NCBI GenBank assembly: GCA_002780205.1
Contig: PEVQ01000204.1
Location: forward strand, 916 to 12,864
DNA from: Elusimicrobia bacterium CG06_land_8_20_14_3_00_38_11
GTDB lineage: Bacteria; Elusimicrobiota; UBA8919
DNA: 11,949 bases
Direction of reading: 5' to 3'
Of the stretch, positions 5,325-11,821 are shown piece after piece. Positions within the stretch are counted from its first letter, which is position 1. Each line of letters opens with the position of its first letter. The notes under the pieces are model-generated. The model was given only the letters and a program-made list of their open reading frames with translations. It was not told where the DNA came from and made no database searches. Position numbers and translations under genes: made by a program.

Positions 5325-7262
5325 ATGAATAAGAGAAAATCAATTTATTTGATGATTTTGGTGTTTGTTTCTATCGGAATTTATTTCAATTCGCTTTTTA
5401 ACAAATTTGCGTTTGATGATGTCCACATCGTTGAAAATAATCCGCTGATGAAAAATCCGCTCTCGTCTGCGGGGTTGCTTTTCAGAAGTGAATACGGGGC
5501 TCAGACGGACTTTGCCGGAGTAAAAATTTACAGACCTCTGGTTATGGTTTCGTATCTTTTGACAAATATCTTTTTCGGGAACAATCCGTTTTGGCACCAT
5601 TTGGGCAATGTAATTTTAGAGACGATAAATGTTCTGCTCGTTTTTTTTCTTTGTAAGCAGTTGCTTACATTTTTTTACAAACCTGTCCTGACAAATAGGT
5701 CAGGAAAAGAAGGTTTTGAAACAGAGGCATTTTTATGCGGATTGTTTTTTGCGGTTCATCCTGTTCACGCGGAGGTTGTAGCCGGCATTGTCGGAAGGTC
5801 GGAAATTTTAGCAGGACTTTTCTGTTTTGTTTCGTTTTTTCTTTATATTAAACACACGGAACGAACACGGAACAAAAACACGGAACAGACACAGAACAAA
5901 ACCTTAATTTCCCAATCTCTTAATCTCTTTATCTCCGTTGTTTGTTTCTTTCTCGCCCTTCTGTCGAAAGAAAATGCCGCTGCACTTATGGGCTTCATCT
6001 TTTTATATGAACTTCTTTTTAATAAAAAATTGTCAAAATCAATGATCGGTTTTTTCGGAGTTTTTATATTTTATTTATTAGTAAAATATTTTGCTATCGG
6101 CGGAATTTTTACGGGAAGCGAGAGATATTTCAAAGAGGGACTGCCCGTGAGGGTTTTTACGATGAGCAAAGCGCTCCTATTTTACATAAAACTTATGTTT
6201 ATTCCGTATCCGTTGAATCCCGATTGGGGTTTAAGCGATGTCATATCCGTTTCACAAACATTTTTCGAGCCGTTTGTTATTTTAAGTTTTATAACCCTTG
6301 CCGCAGTGTTTTTTGCCGCATATAAAACGATAAAAATAAATCCGGTTTTTGCATTTTCAATTTTATGGTTTTTCGCCTTTCTTTTTCCGGTGTCCAACAT
6401 CATTCCCATAGGCGATTTTATTGCCGAGAGATTTTTGTATATTTCTTCGTTCGGTTTTTGTCTGTTTGTCGGCGATTTGATTCATCGCAATAAAAAATTG
6501 ATAAAAACTGCGCCGTTTATTTTGGTAATTTTTTCTTTTATCACGGTGAAACAAAATACCGTCTGGAAAAACAACATTTCGCTATGGACGTACACTACTC
6601 AAAAATTTCCGAATAATTGGCGGGCGTTTTGGGAATTGGGCAAATGTTACAGGACTGAAAAAAATGCCGACGATACGATAAAGAATTTCAAAAAATCAAT
6701 AGCATTAAGAGAGACAGATTTGGTTTTGTATGATTTAGCGGTTGAGTTGAGAAAAAAAGGCGATTATCTGGCTGCGATTGAGTCGCTGAACAAATTTATC
6801 GGCATTGACGGGAAAAGTGCAAAGGCGTATCTTGAAAGAGCGAAGTGCTACGGGCATATAGGCAATTATAAAAATGCTGTCTCGGATTTTCAGGCCGCTG
6901 CACAACTCACGCCGAAAAACGACAATATTTTTTACGAAATCGGCAGGTTTTATATTTTAAGAGGCGATTTAACATCAGCAAAAAATAATTTTGCCAAAGC
7001 GGTGGAACTTAACGGCAAAAACGCGAATGCTTTTGTGGGTCTCGGCGTCTGTTTTTATCAAGCGAAAAATTTCAGGATTGCAAAAAACTATTTTTTCGCC
7101 GCCCTGAAAATTGCTCCCCAAAATACTGAAGCAATGTATAATCTTATAGTCGTAAATATCTCGCTCGGGAATAAAGTAGAGGCAAAATCACTTTTAGAAA
7201 AATACAGAAATCTTAATCCTGATAACCCCAAAATCAGTCAGCTTGAGGCGGGTATTTTATAG
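5325..7262 (+). CDS. TMTC-like polytopic membrane glycosyltransferase (GT-C fold) with C-terminal TPR repeats
   Basis: A 645-residue protein. The N-terminal two thirds is polytopic; the first helix (8-24) is followed by FAFDD (Asp31-Asp32), the acidic pair typical of GT-C enzymes, then YRPL (69-72), HLGN (92-95), FAVHPVHAEVVAGIVGRSE (142-160), LLSKENAAAL (212-221) and SNIIPIGDFIAERFLYISS (357-375). These are signatures of bacterial relatives of the TMTC family (DUF1736), which in animals transfer O-mannose from a lipid-linked donor. Residues about 430-640 form six TPR units, probably extracytoplasmic, which may bind the acceptor. Donor and acceptor here are unknown. Start is ATG 5325, with only a weak GGAAAA upstream. 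Odd points: a repetitive insertion at residues 177-193 and a palindrome-encoded loop at 121-127. Confidence 0.85.
   Translation: MNKRKSIYLMILVFVSIGIYFNSLFNKFAFDDVHIVENNPLMKNPLSSAGLLFRSEYGAQTDFAGVKIYRPLVMVSYLLTNIFFGNNPFWHHLGNVILETINVLLVFFLCKQLLTFFYKPVLTNRSGKEGFETEAFLCGLFFAVHPVHAEVVAGIVGRSEILAGLFCFVSFFLYIKHTERTRNKNTEQTQNKTLISQSLNLFISVVCFFLALLSKENAAALMGFIFLYELLFNKKLSKSMIGFFGVFIFYLLVKYFAIGGIFTGSERYFKEGLPVRVFTMSKALLFYIKLMFIPYPLNPDWGLSDVISVSQTFFEPFVILSFITLAAVFFAAYKTIKINPVFAFSILWFFAFLFPVSNIIPIGDFIAERFLYISSFGFCLFVGDLIHRNKKLIKTAPFILVIFSFITVKQNTVWKNNISLWTYTTQKFPNNWRAFWELGKCYRTEKNADDTIKNFKKSIALRETDLVLYDLAVELRKKGDYLAAIESLNKFIGIDGKSAKAYLERAKCYGHIGNYKNAVSDFQAAAQLTPKNDNIFYEIGRFYILRGDLTSAKNNFAKAVELNGKNANAFVGLGVCFYQAKNFRIAKNYFFAALKIAPQNTEAMYNLIVVNISLGNKVEAKSLLEKYRNLNPDNPKISQLEAGIL
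5652..5669 (+). repeat. 8-bp palindrome inside the TMTC-like coding region
   Basis: TGTAAGCA (5652-5659), GT, TGCTTACA (5662-5669) is a perfect inverted repeat followed by a T-rich run (ATTTTTTTAC). It looks like a terminator but lies inside the gene with only a two-base centre, so premature termination is a possibility, not a claim. It encodes part of CKQLL at residues 110-114. Confidence 0.4.
5686..5705 (+). repeat. 7-bp CCTGAC/GTCAGG palindrome in frame inside the TMTC-like gene
   Basis: TCCTGAC (5686-5692), AAATAG, GTCAGGA (5699-5705). It encodes VLTNRSG, part of a loop between two membrane segments. The CCTG...CAGG design resembles the palindrome at 11745-11766, suggesting a common class of small dispersed palindromes. 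Confidence 0.4.
5854..5897 (+). repeat. Four copies of ACACGGAAC/ACACAGAAC in frame inside the TMTC-like gene
   Basis: ACACGGAAC occurs at 5854, 5865 and 5878, and ACACAGAAC at 5889, spaced 11, 13 and 11 bases. Translated it gives the low-complexity stretch HTERTRNKNTEQTQNKT (residues 177-193) in a loop between membrane helices, where I would expect only a short basic turn. The ACACAGA-like words resemble the intergenic repeat family to the right, so this may be an in-frame insertion or expansion tolerated in a loop. Confidence 0.6.
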
Positions 7263-7286
7263 TATTGGAATTTCAATAATTTTTGG

Positions 7287-7351
7287 AACCACAAGATTGA
7301 CACAAGATTTTCACAAGATTCAATCTGTGGTAATCTGTGGAATCTGTGGTT
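7287..7351. repeat. Palindromic intergenic element: three CACAAGATT facing three AATCTGTGG
   Basis: The gap between the TMTC-like and patatin genes holds CACAAGATT at 7290-7298, 7301-7309 and 7312-7320, then AATCTGTGG at 7322-7330, 7332-7340 and 7341-7349, bounded by AACCAC and GTGGTT. The halves are imperfect reverse complements and could form a long hairpin ending ten bases before the patatin ATG. It may act as 3' end of the upstream mRNA, or limit entry to the downstream start. Confidence 0.75.
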
Positions 7352-7360
7352 AGATATTTT

Positions 7361-8290
7361 ATGAGAAAACTTAAAATAGGGCTGGCATTAGGCGGCGGCG
7401 GTGCAAGGGGAATAGCCCATATTGGCGTGCTTAAAGTTCTTAAAAAAAACGGCGTCATGCCGGATTTCATTGCGGGGACATCTATGGGCGCGATTATCGG
7501 CGCTATGTATTGCTGCGGGTTTTCAACGGATGAAATGGAAGAGAAAGTCGTCAGGTTTATTTCAACAGATACTTACAAAGAACTGAAATTTGACAAAATG
7601 ATATCTCCTGAATCAAAAAATATTTTTACCGAGCTATTCGGCAAAATAAAGGAGAAAGCGCTTTTTTATCTTTCAGGAGTTAAAGAAGCGTTTCTGGAAA
7701 AAAAATCAATTGATAAAATGATAGAGTTTTTTCTGCCGGACATTGATTTTCGCGATTTGAAAATTCCGTTTGCCTGTGTGGCGGTGGATATTTCAGAGGG
7801 AAAAGAGGTTGTATTTCAAAAAGGTCCTATTTGGGAAGCGGTATCCTCCAGCATTTCAATTCCCGGAATTATGCCGCCTGTAAAATATGAAGGCGGCGTT
7901 TTGGTTGACGGCGGTGCGGTTCAACTTGTTCCCGTTAAAGTTCTGAAAGATTTCGGCTGTGATTTCTCAATAGGCGTTGATGTCAGCGCCGGGCTTTCTG
8001 CCGTTTCGGGTGACGAACTGAAAAGTGCTTTTGATATTGCCCATCGCACAAGTGAAATAGCTATTTCGGTATTAAGACAGATTCAGATTAAAGACGTTGA
8101 TTTTTTAATCAAGCCGGAGGTTCAGAATATAAAATGGTTTGAAATAAAAAAATTCCGCGAGTGCATTTTAGCCGGCGAAAACGAAGCGATAAAAAAAATC
8201 CCTCAACTTAAAAATAAAATAACGGCAAAAAAAATAAAAACATTTTTCAGCCGTGTGTTTGCTATTGACAAAGCGAAAAAAATAAGTTAA
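7361..8290 (+). CDS. Patatin-like phospholipase (RssA/NTE type)
   Basis: A 309-residue serine lipase-fold protein expected to hydrolyse acyl esters of phospholipids or lysophospholipids with a Ser-Asp dyad. Visible are the oxyanion loop LALGGGGARG (8-17), the nucleophile elbow GTSMG with Ser41, the signature SSSISIPGIMPP (162-173) and the catalytic Asp183 in VDGGAVQLVP. The length and motif spacing match the short bacterial RssA/YchK-like class; no signal peptide or extra domain is seen. ATG 7361 is preferred to an in-frame GTG at 7337, because those eight codons lie in the repeat element. No Shine-Dalgarno is visible. Its 3' end carries the promoter of rpmH. Physiological substrate unknown. 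Confidence 0.9.
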   Translation: MRKLKIGLALGGGGARGIAHIGVLKVLKKNGVMPDFIAGTSMGAIIGAMYCCGFSTDEMEEKVVRFISTDTYKELKFDKMISPESKNIFTELFGKIKEKALFYLSGVKEAFLEKKSIDKMIEFFLPDIDFRDLKIPFACVAVDISEGKEVVFQKGPIWEAVSSSISIPGIMPPVKYEGGVLVDGGAVQLVPVKVLKDFGCDFSIGVDVSAGLSAVSGDELKSAFDIAHRTSEIAISVLRQIQIKDVDFLIKPEVQNIKWFEIKKFRECILAGENEAIKKIPQLKNKITAKKIKTFFSRVFAIDKAKKIS

Positions 8291-8293
8291 AAT
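8265..8293 (+). promoter_or_regulatory. Promoter of rpmH-rnpA inside the end of the patatin gene
   Basis: Perfect TTGACA (8265-8270), a 17-base spacer, TAAAAT (8288-8293). A start near 8300 would leave at most about two bases before the rpmH ATG at 8302, predicting a leaderless message; no Shine-Dalgarno is present. Confidence 0.75.
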
Positions 8294-8301
8294 AAAAAAT
8301 T

Positions 8302-8436
8302 ATGAAACCGACTTTTAATCCTAATGTAAGAAGAAAGAAAAAACACAAAGGTTTTCGCGCTAAGATGAAGACATCGGGCGGAAGAAATGTTTTAAGCCGC
8401 CGCAGAAATAAGGGCAGAAAAAATCTGATACCGTAA
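8302..8436 (+). CDS. rpmH: Ribosomal protein bL34
   Basis: A 44-residue, highly basic protein beginning MKPTFNPNVRRKKKHKGFR and containing MKTSGGRNVLSRRRNKGRK, the standard L34 pattern and length. It binds 23S rRNA in the large ribosomal subunit. Its TAA shares an A with the ATG of rnpA (TAATG at 8434-8438), the common coupling of L34 to RNase P protein. A near-consensus promoter lies directly upstream. Confidence 0.96.
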   Translation: MKPTFNPNVRRKKKHKGFRAKMKTSGGRNVLSRRRNKGRKNLIP

Positions 8437-8789
8437 TGGGTTTATCGCGGCTAAACCGTCTGACAAAATCCGATAATTTCGCAAAAATAAAAAAATCCAA
8501 ACGCTGCCGGAAATTTTTATCCGGCGGGCTTGTTTTCTATGTTTGTCTGAACGGAAAAAATGTTTCTCGCATGGCCGTCGTATGTTCTTCAAAATTAGGA
8601 GATGCATGCAATCGCAACCGCCTGAAGCGTCTTATTCACGAGATTTTCCGTCTCAACCATACACGCTTTCTGCAAAACGCGGACATTATTGTGATTCCTC
8701 AAAAAGAGGTTATGTCGTCGGCAGATTACCGGTACATTGAAAAATATTTTTTGTCAATACTGAAACAAGCGAGGATTCTAAAAGAATAG
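8436..8789 (+). CDS. rnpA: Ribonuclease P protein component
   Basis: A 117-residue basic protein that assists the RNase P RNA in removing 5' leaders from precursor tRNAs. The diagnostic RNR motif is clear in ACNRNRLKRLIHEIFR (57-72), and the N-terminal LNRLTKSDNF matches the usual 'L.....F..' start. The start overlaps the rpmH stop by one base, indicating translational coupling; no Shine-Dalgarno is needed or seen. A frame extending to 8789 ends just before the repeat region. Confidence 0.95.
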   Translation: MGLSRLNRLTKSDNFAKIKKSKRCRKFLSGGLVFYVCLNGKNVSRMAVVCSSKLGDACNRNRLKRLIHEIFRLNHTRFLQNADIIVIPQKEVMSSADYRYIEKYFLSILKQARILKE

Positions 8790-8804
8790 AAAATTATAGA
8801 ATTA

Positions 8805-9005
8805 GCCACAAAGACACAGAGTTCACAGAGAAAAGACAGGATTAGAAGTAAGAAGTTCTCGGTGTTCTCTGTGATTCTGTGGCAAAATTTATGGTTACGA
8901 AGTTTTCTTGAAGCACAGGAAAGTATAAACACCTTGCCACAGATGGACACAGAAAAAACACAGAAAGATTCTGTGAAATTCTGTGGCTACGAAGTTTTCT
9001 TGAAG
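8805..9005. repeat. Tandem pair of CACAG/CTGTG palindromic elements between rnpA and yidD
   Basis: Unit one spans 8805-8883, opening GCCACAAAGACACAGAG and closing CTCTGTGATTCTGTGGC (14 of 17 paired). Unit two spans 8936-8987, opening GCCACAGATGGACACAG and closing CTGTGAAATTCTGTGGC. Each is followed by nearly the same 21 bases, GGTTACGAAGTTTTCTTGAAG (8893-8913) and GGCTACGAAGTTTTCTTGAAG (8985-9005), 92 bases apart, so the tract looks like a tandem duplication. It fills the whole 222-base gap and separates yidD from rnpA, which are usually nearly touching. An open frame crosses it (from 8862 into yidD), but the sequence is repeat. Confidence 0.75.
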
Positions 9006-9011
9006 ATTGGA

Positions 9012-9218
9012 ATGAAATCGCTGTCGATTTTTCTTATCAAAATATACCAGTTTTTTGCCGGACCGTTTCCGAAACAGTGCAGATTTTATCCGAGTTGTTC
9101 CGTCTATGCTGTTGAATCACTGGAAAAATTCGGATTTTTTAAGGGCTGGTTTTTAGCGATAAGACGGCTTTTAAAGTGCGGTCCGTGGCACCCCGGCGGT
9201 TTTGACCCTGTGCCATAG
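9012..9218 (+). CDS. yidD: Membrane protein insertion efficiency factor YidD
   Basis: A 68-residue protein with the YidD signature CRFYPSCSVYAVESL (23-37), GWFLAIRRLLKCGPWHPGGFDPVP (45-68) and the three conserved cysteines 23, 29 and 56. The N-terminal helix (about 4-16) is amphipathic and holds the protein at the inner membrane, where it aids YidC-dependent insertion. ATG 9012 gives the family's usual length; upstream frame extension to 8862 runs through the repeat and is rejected. No clear Shine-Dalgarno (GATTGG is too close). The gap to yidC is 50 bases. Confidence 0.92.
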   Translation: MKSLSIFLIKIYQFFAGPFPKQCRFYPSCSVYAVESLEKFGFFKGWFLAIRRLLKCGPWHPGGFDPVP

Positions 9219-9227
9219 TTTTTTAAG

Positions 9228-9243
9228 TGGAACATTTGTTCCA
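9228..9243. promoter_or_regulatory. Short palindrome TGGAACA-TT-TGTTCCA between yidD and yidC
   Basis: A perfect 7-bp dyad with a two-base centre, extendable by A-T and G-T pairs and followed by TTTTAC, ten bases after the yidD stop. A weak promoter-like pair overlaps it, TTGTTC (9236-9241) and AATAAT (9258-9263), with yidC starting five bases later. It might be an operator, a weak terminator, or chance. Confidence 0.3.
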
Positions 9244-9268
9244 TTTTACTCTCGGAAAATAATTTGTT

Positions 9269-10813
9269 ATGGAAAAAAGAACTTTTTTGGCAATTGTCTT
9301 ATCATTAATAATTCTTTTCGGCTGGAACTTGATTTTCAAGCCCAAACCCCGACTTCCGGTAACGGCGGCTCCTGTTACAACGGATACCAATAAAGTAACG
9401 CCGGCAATATCTCCCGGTCAAAAAGATACCGCGACTTCCAGCCATTCCATCCCGTCCCAAAAGTCTGCCGCAAAATTTCAAATAGAAACTGACAAGGTGA
9501 TTTATGTTTTAAGCACGGACGAAGCGTCAATATCAAATTGTTTTCTCAAAGAGGAGCGTCTGAAAGAAAAAACTACGGTTGAACTTGTATTAAATGGTAA
9601 GTTGTTCAACGATAGAGATACCGGCATCTGGTCAAATGCCCCTGTGAAAAATCAGCCGAACCAGGCAACTTTTGTCCGTTCCAACGGTGATTTTAACATA
9701 GAAAAAACTTTTTATTTCAGCAACGGTTCATATCTTGTTGATGTAAAATATACCGTCTCAAATAAATCCAAATTTCCCAAAAGTTTTGATGGTTTAACGC
9801 TGTCAATCGGCCCGGGTCTTGGCACCGATGTAAAAGAGTTAAAGGAAAATGCGAGATTATTGCGAGCAATTTCTTATTCGCAAAAAAAGGTTGAAAAATT
9901 AAAACCCGGCGACTATCAATTCCCGTCAAAGTGGGCAGGTATTGACAACAGATATTTTCTTTCCGTTTTTTTGAGGACGAATGATGACTTCAAAAATATA
10001 AAAGTTGAGAAAGCGGAAAAGTTGCCGTTAATGGAAATTTTCACCGGCAAAACTGACTTTTTGCCGTCGGAGAAAAAGAGTTTTTCAACAATTTCTTACA
10101 TTGGTCCGAAGGGTTATACGCATCTCAAGGGAATAAAGGTTGACGGATTAAAACCGCAACTTGAAAAGGCGGTTGATTTCGGATTTTTCGGCGACCTCGG
10201 AGAGTTAGCACTTTCAGCATTGAATTATATCTACAGGTTCACTCACAATTACGGTTGGGCGATTTTTATCATCTCGGTGATTCTTAATGTTATATTTTTT
10301 CCGCTTTCAAAAAAACAGTTCACTTCCGCTAACAAAATGAAATTAATCGCCGCCGATGTAAAAGCACTCCAAATAAAATACAAAAGCGACCCGAAAAAAA
10401 TGAACTCCGAAACTTGGGCACTTTACAAGGCGAAGGGGGTAAATCCGTTCAGCGGTTGCCTCCCGATGCTTGTCCAGTTGCCTATTTTCTGGGCGCTTTT
10501 TACAATGTTGAGAAACGCTTACGAACTGCGTGGCGCACCTTTTATGTTCTGGATAACGGATTTATCGGCGAAAGACCCTTATTATATTTTACCTATTTTG
10601 ATGGGCGGCGGAATGTTTTTGCAGCAGTGGATGTCAACAAATACCGCCGACCCGACGCAGAAGCAGATGATGATAATGATGCCCATAATTTTTACCGTGA
10701 TGTTTCTCGGATTTCCGTCGGGGCTGGTTATCTACTGGCTCACAAACAGCATTGTAACGGTTTTGGAGCAGTGGCTTATTTTTTCTAAAGGGACTATTCA
10801 GGTAAAAAAGTAA
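9269..10813 (+). CDS. yidC: Membrane protein insertase YidC (Oxa1/Alb3 family)
   Basis: A 514-residue inner-membrane insertase of the Gram-negative type. It has an N-terminal anchor (LAIVLSLIILFGW, 7-19), a Pro/Thr/Ser-rich linker (24-66), a large periplasmic beta domain (about 67-300) with the typical KWAGIDNRYF (221-230), and the Oxa1 core: a helix near 328-345, FFPLSKKQ (343-350), a cytoplasmic hairpin (about 353-388), GVNPFSGCLPMLVQLPIFWALF (390-411), and helices near 437-451 and 467-499. The conserved groove position held by Arg in E. coli appears to be Asn340. No Shine-Dalgarno is visible. It lies downstream of its partner yidD. Confidence 0.96.
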   Translation: MEKRTFLAIVLSLIILFGWNLIFKPKPRLPVTAAPVTTDTNKVTPAISPGQKDTATSSHSIPSQKSAAKFQIETDKVIYVLSTDEASISNCFLKEERLKEKTTVELVLNGKLFNDRDTGIWSNAPVKNQPNQATFVRSNGDFNIEKTFYFSNGSYLVDVKYTVSNKSKFPKSFDGLTLSIGPGLGTDVKELKENARLLRAISYSQKKVEKLKPGDYQFPSKWAGIDNRYFLSVFLRTNDDFKNIKVEKAEKLPLMEIFTGKTDFLPSEKKSFSTISYIGPKGYTHLKGIKVDGLKPQLEKAVDFGFFGDLGELALSALNYIYRFTHNYGWAIFIISVILNVIFFPLSKKQFTSANKMKLIAADVKALQIKYKSDPKKMNSETWALYKAKGVNPFSGCLPMLVQLPIFWALFTMLRNAYELRGAPFMFWITDLSAKDPYYILPILMGGGMFLQQWMSTNTADPTQKQMMIMMPIIFTVMFLGFPSGLVIYWLTNSIVTVLEQWLIFSKGTIQVKK

Positions 10814-10827
10814 AAAATGAAAATTAT

Positions 10828-10936
10828 AACCACGAAACTAAAAGAATCTGACAGGATTTACAGGATAAAAATCAGAAGTTAAAATCCTGTTAATCTTGTC
10901 AAGATAGTTTTCAGTTTTTTTCGTGTCTTTGTGGTT
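10828..10936. repeat. Large imperfect palindrome between yidC and jag
   Basis: The outer arms are AACCACGAAAC (from 10828) and TTCGTGTCTTTGTGGTT (ending 10936). Inner arms GACAGGATTTACAGGAT and ATCCTGTTAATCTTGTC pair at 15 of 17 positions. The whole tract could extrude as a cruciform or fold in RNA. It starts 15 bases after the yidC stop and ends eight bases before the jag ribosome binding site. The words differ from the other elements (ACAGGAT instead of CACAGATT) but the plan is the same. Confidence 0.7.
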
Positions 10937-10958
10937 GCAATTTGGAGGTCTATTTGTT

Positions 10959-11681
10959 ATGAAAAATGAAATTGAGGTAACCGGCAAGACGGTAGATGAT
11001 GCGATAGGGAAAGGACTTGAAAAACTTGGAATTGATAAAAAGGATGCCGAGATAAAAATTCTTGACGAGGGAAAATCAGGACTTTTCGGATTGATGGGTT
11101 TTTCCCCGGCGAGAATAAAAATTTCGGTTAAGAATGGGGCATCCGCATCGGCAAAAAACAATGAAAAAACAGACGAAATTAGCTCTGTCCCACAAGAACT
11201 CCACGCGGACACTCCTGCCGTTGATTATGCCGCTGTATCAAAAAATGCCGTAAAAATTACCGAAAAAATACTGGAATTATCCGGTTTTGTAGCCGAAGTG
11301 TCCACAGAGGCATCGCCTCGCAGCATTGTCTTAAATATCTCATCTGATGACAGCGCTATTTTGATAGGCCGGCAGGGACAGACAATAGCAGCGTTGGAAT
11401 ACATACTGAAACTGATATTAAGCAAACAGGAAAGCCGCGGGGTAAAAGTAACGCTTGATATAGACGGCTATCTTGAAAGAAAGAACGAAAAAATTGTCAA
11501 TAAAGCAAGAGAAATTGAAGAGCGGGTAAAAATGAAAAATGAGCCGGTTGAAATAAAATTGCCGGCGAGTGAAAGAAAAATAATACATCTTACTCTCAAG
11601 GACAGTGAATTTGTTGAAACGGTGTCCGAGGGCGAAGGCGAAGATAGAAAACTTATTGTAAGACCGAAGTCCCGCTTCTAA
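10959..11681 (+). CDS. jag: Jag / KhpB family RNA-binding protein (Jag_N, KH and R3H domains)
   Basis: A 240-residue cytoplasmic RNA-binding protein. Residues 1-57 form a Jag_N domain (EVTGKTVDDAIGKGLEKLG; KSGLFGLMGFSPARI). A Ser/Ala-rich linker (58-90) leads to a KH domain (about 93-170) with GRQG at 137-140 (IGRQGQTIAALEYI), and an R3H domain (about 172-238) with SERKIIHLTL holding Arg206 and His210. In other bacteria Jag/KhpB pairs with KhpA and affects cell elongation and envelope growth. Start ATG 10959 is preferred because GGAGG (10944-10948) lies upstream, though its 10-base spacing is long; an in-frame GTG at 10923 lies in the repeat. The position behind yidC is the usual one. Confidence 0.94.
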   Translation: MKNEIEVTGKTVDDAIGKGLEKLGIDKKDAEIKILDEGKSGLFGLMGFSPARIKISVKNGASASAKNNEKTDEISSVPQELHADTPAVDYAAVSKNAVKITEKILELSGFVAEVSTEASPRSIVLNISSDDSAILIGRQGQTIAALEYILKLILSKQESRGVKVTLDIDGYLERKNEKIVNKAREIEERVKMKNEPVEIKLPASERKIIHLTLKDSEFVETVSEGEGEDRKLIVRPKSRF

Positions 11682-11713
11682 TTAGTTTTTGTTGAAAAAC
11701 CCACAAAAACTAT

Positions 11714-11816
11714 GATTACACAGATAAGAATCAAGATTACACAGACCTGCCTGACGGCAGGCAGGTTAAACACCGACGAAACATCTGTGTAATCGTCTTC
11801 GGAAATCTGTGTAATC
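11714..11816. repeat. Palindromic GATTACACAGAT / ATCTGTGTAATC element between jag and mnmE
   Basis: GATTACACAGAT (11714-11725) and GATTACACAGA (11735-11745) are mirrored by TCTGTGTAATC (11784-11794) and ATCTGTGTAATC (11805-11816), all exact matches. The centre carries a separate GC-rich palindrome. This is the cleanest member of the family. It fills most of the 190-base gap between jag and mnmE. Confidence 0.8.
11745..11766. repeat. Nested palindrome ACCTGCCT-GACGGC-AGGCAGGT
   Basis: A perfect 8-bp GC-rich inverted repeat sitting between the arms of the larger element, directly abutting its left arm. Its composition is unlike the AT-rich surroundings. CCTGCC...GGCAGG palindromes are abundant dispersed repeats in several candidate-phylum genomes (recollection, not searched), so this may be one repeat inserted into another. 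Confidence 0.65.
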
Positions 11817-11821
11817 AGTGG

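Noticed and set aside
7337..7360. GTG start giving patatin eight extra residues
   Set aside because: These codons are the right arm of the repeat element; the family normally begins a few residues before the G-rich oxyanion loop, matching ATG 7361.
7263..8301. Replication origin near rpmH
   Set aside because: No TTATCCACA-type DnaA boxes or AT-rich unwinding cluster found; the only close word (TGTCCACAG near 11299) is single and inside jag.
8862..9011. 50-codon N-terminal extension of YidD
   Set aside because: The codons lie in the palindromic repeat; ATG 9012 gives the normal YidD length and start.
10414..10788. 124-codon frame overlapping yidC on the plus strand
   Set aside because: It is an alternate-frame shadow of the conserved Oxa1 core of yidC.
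7287..11816. CRISPR array
   Set aside because: Repeated words are 8-12 bases, inverted rather than direct, irregularly spaced, with no unique spacers of uniform length and no cas genes.
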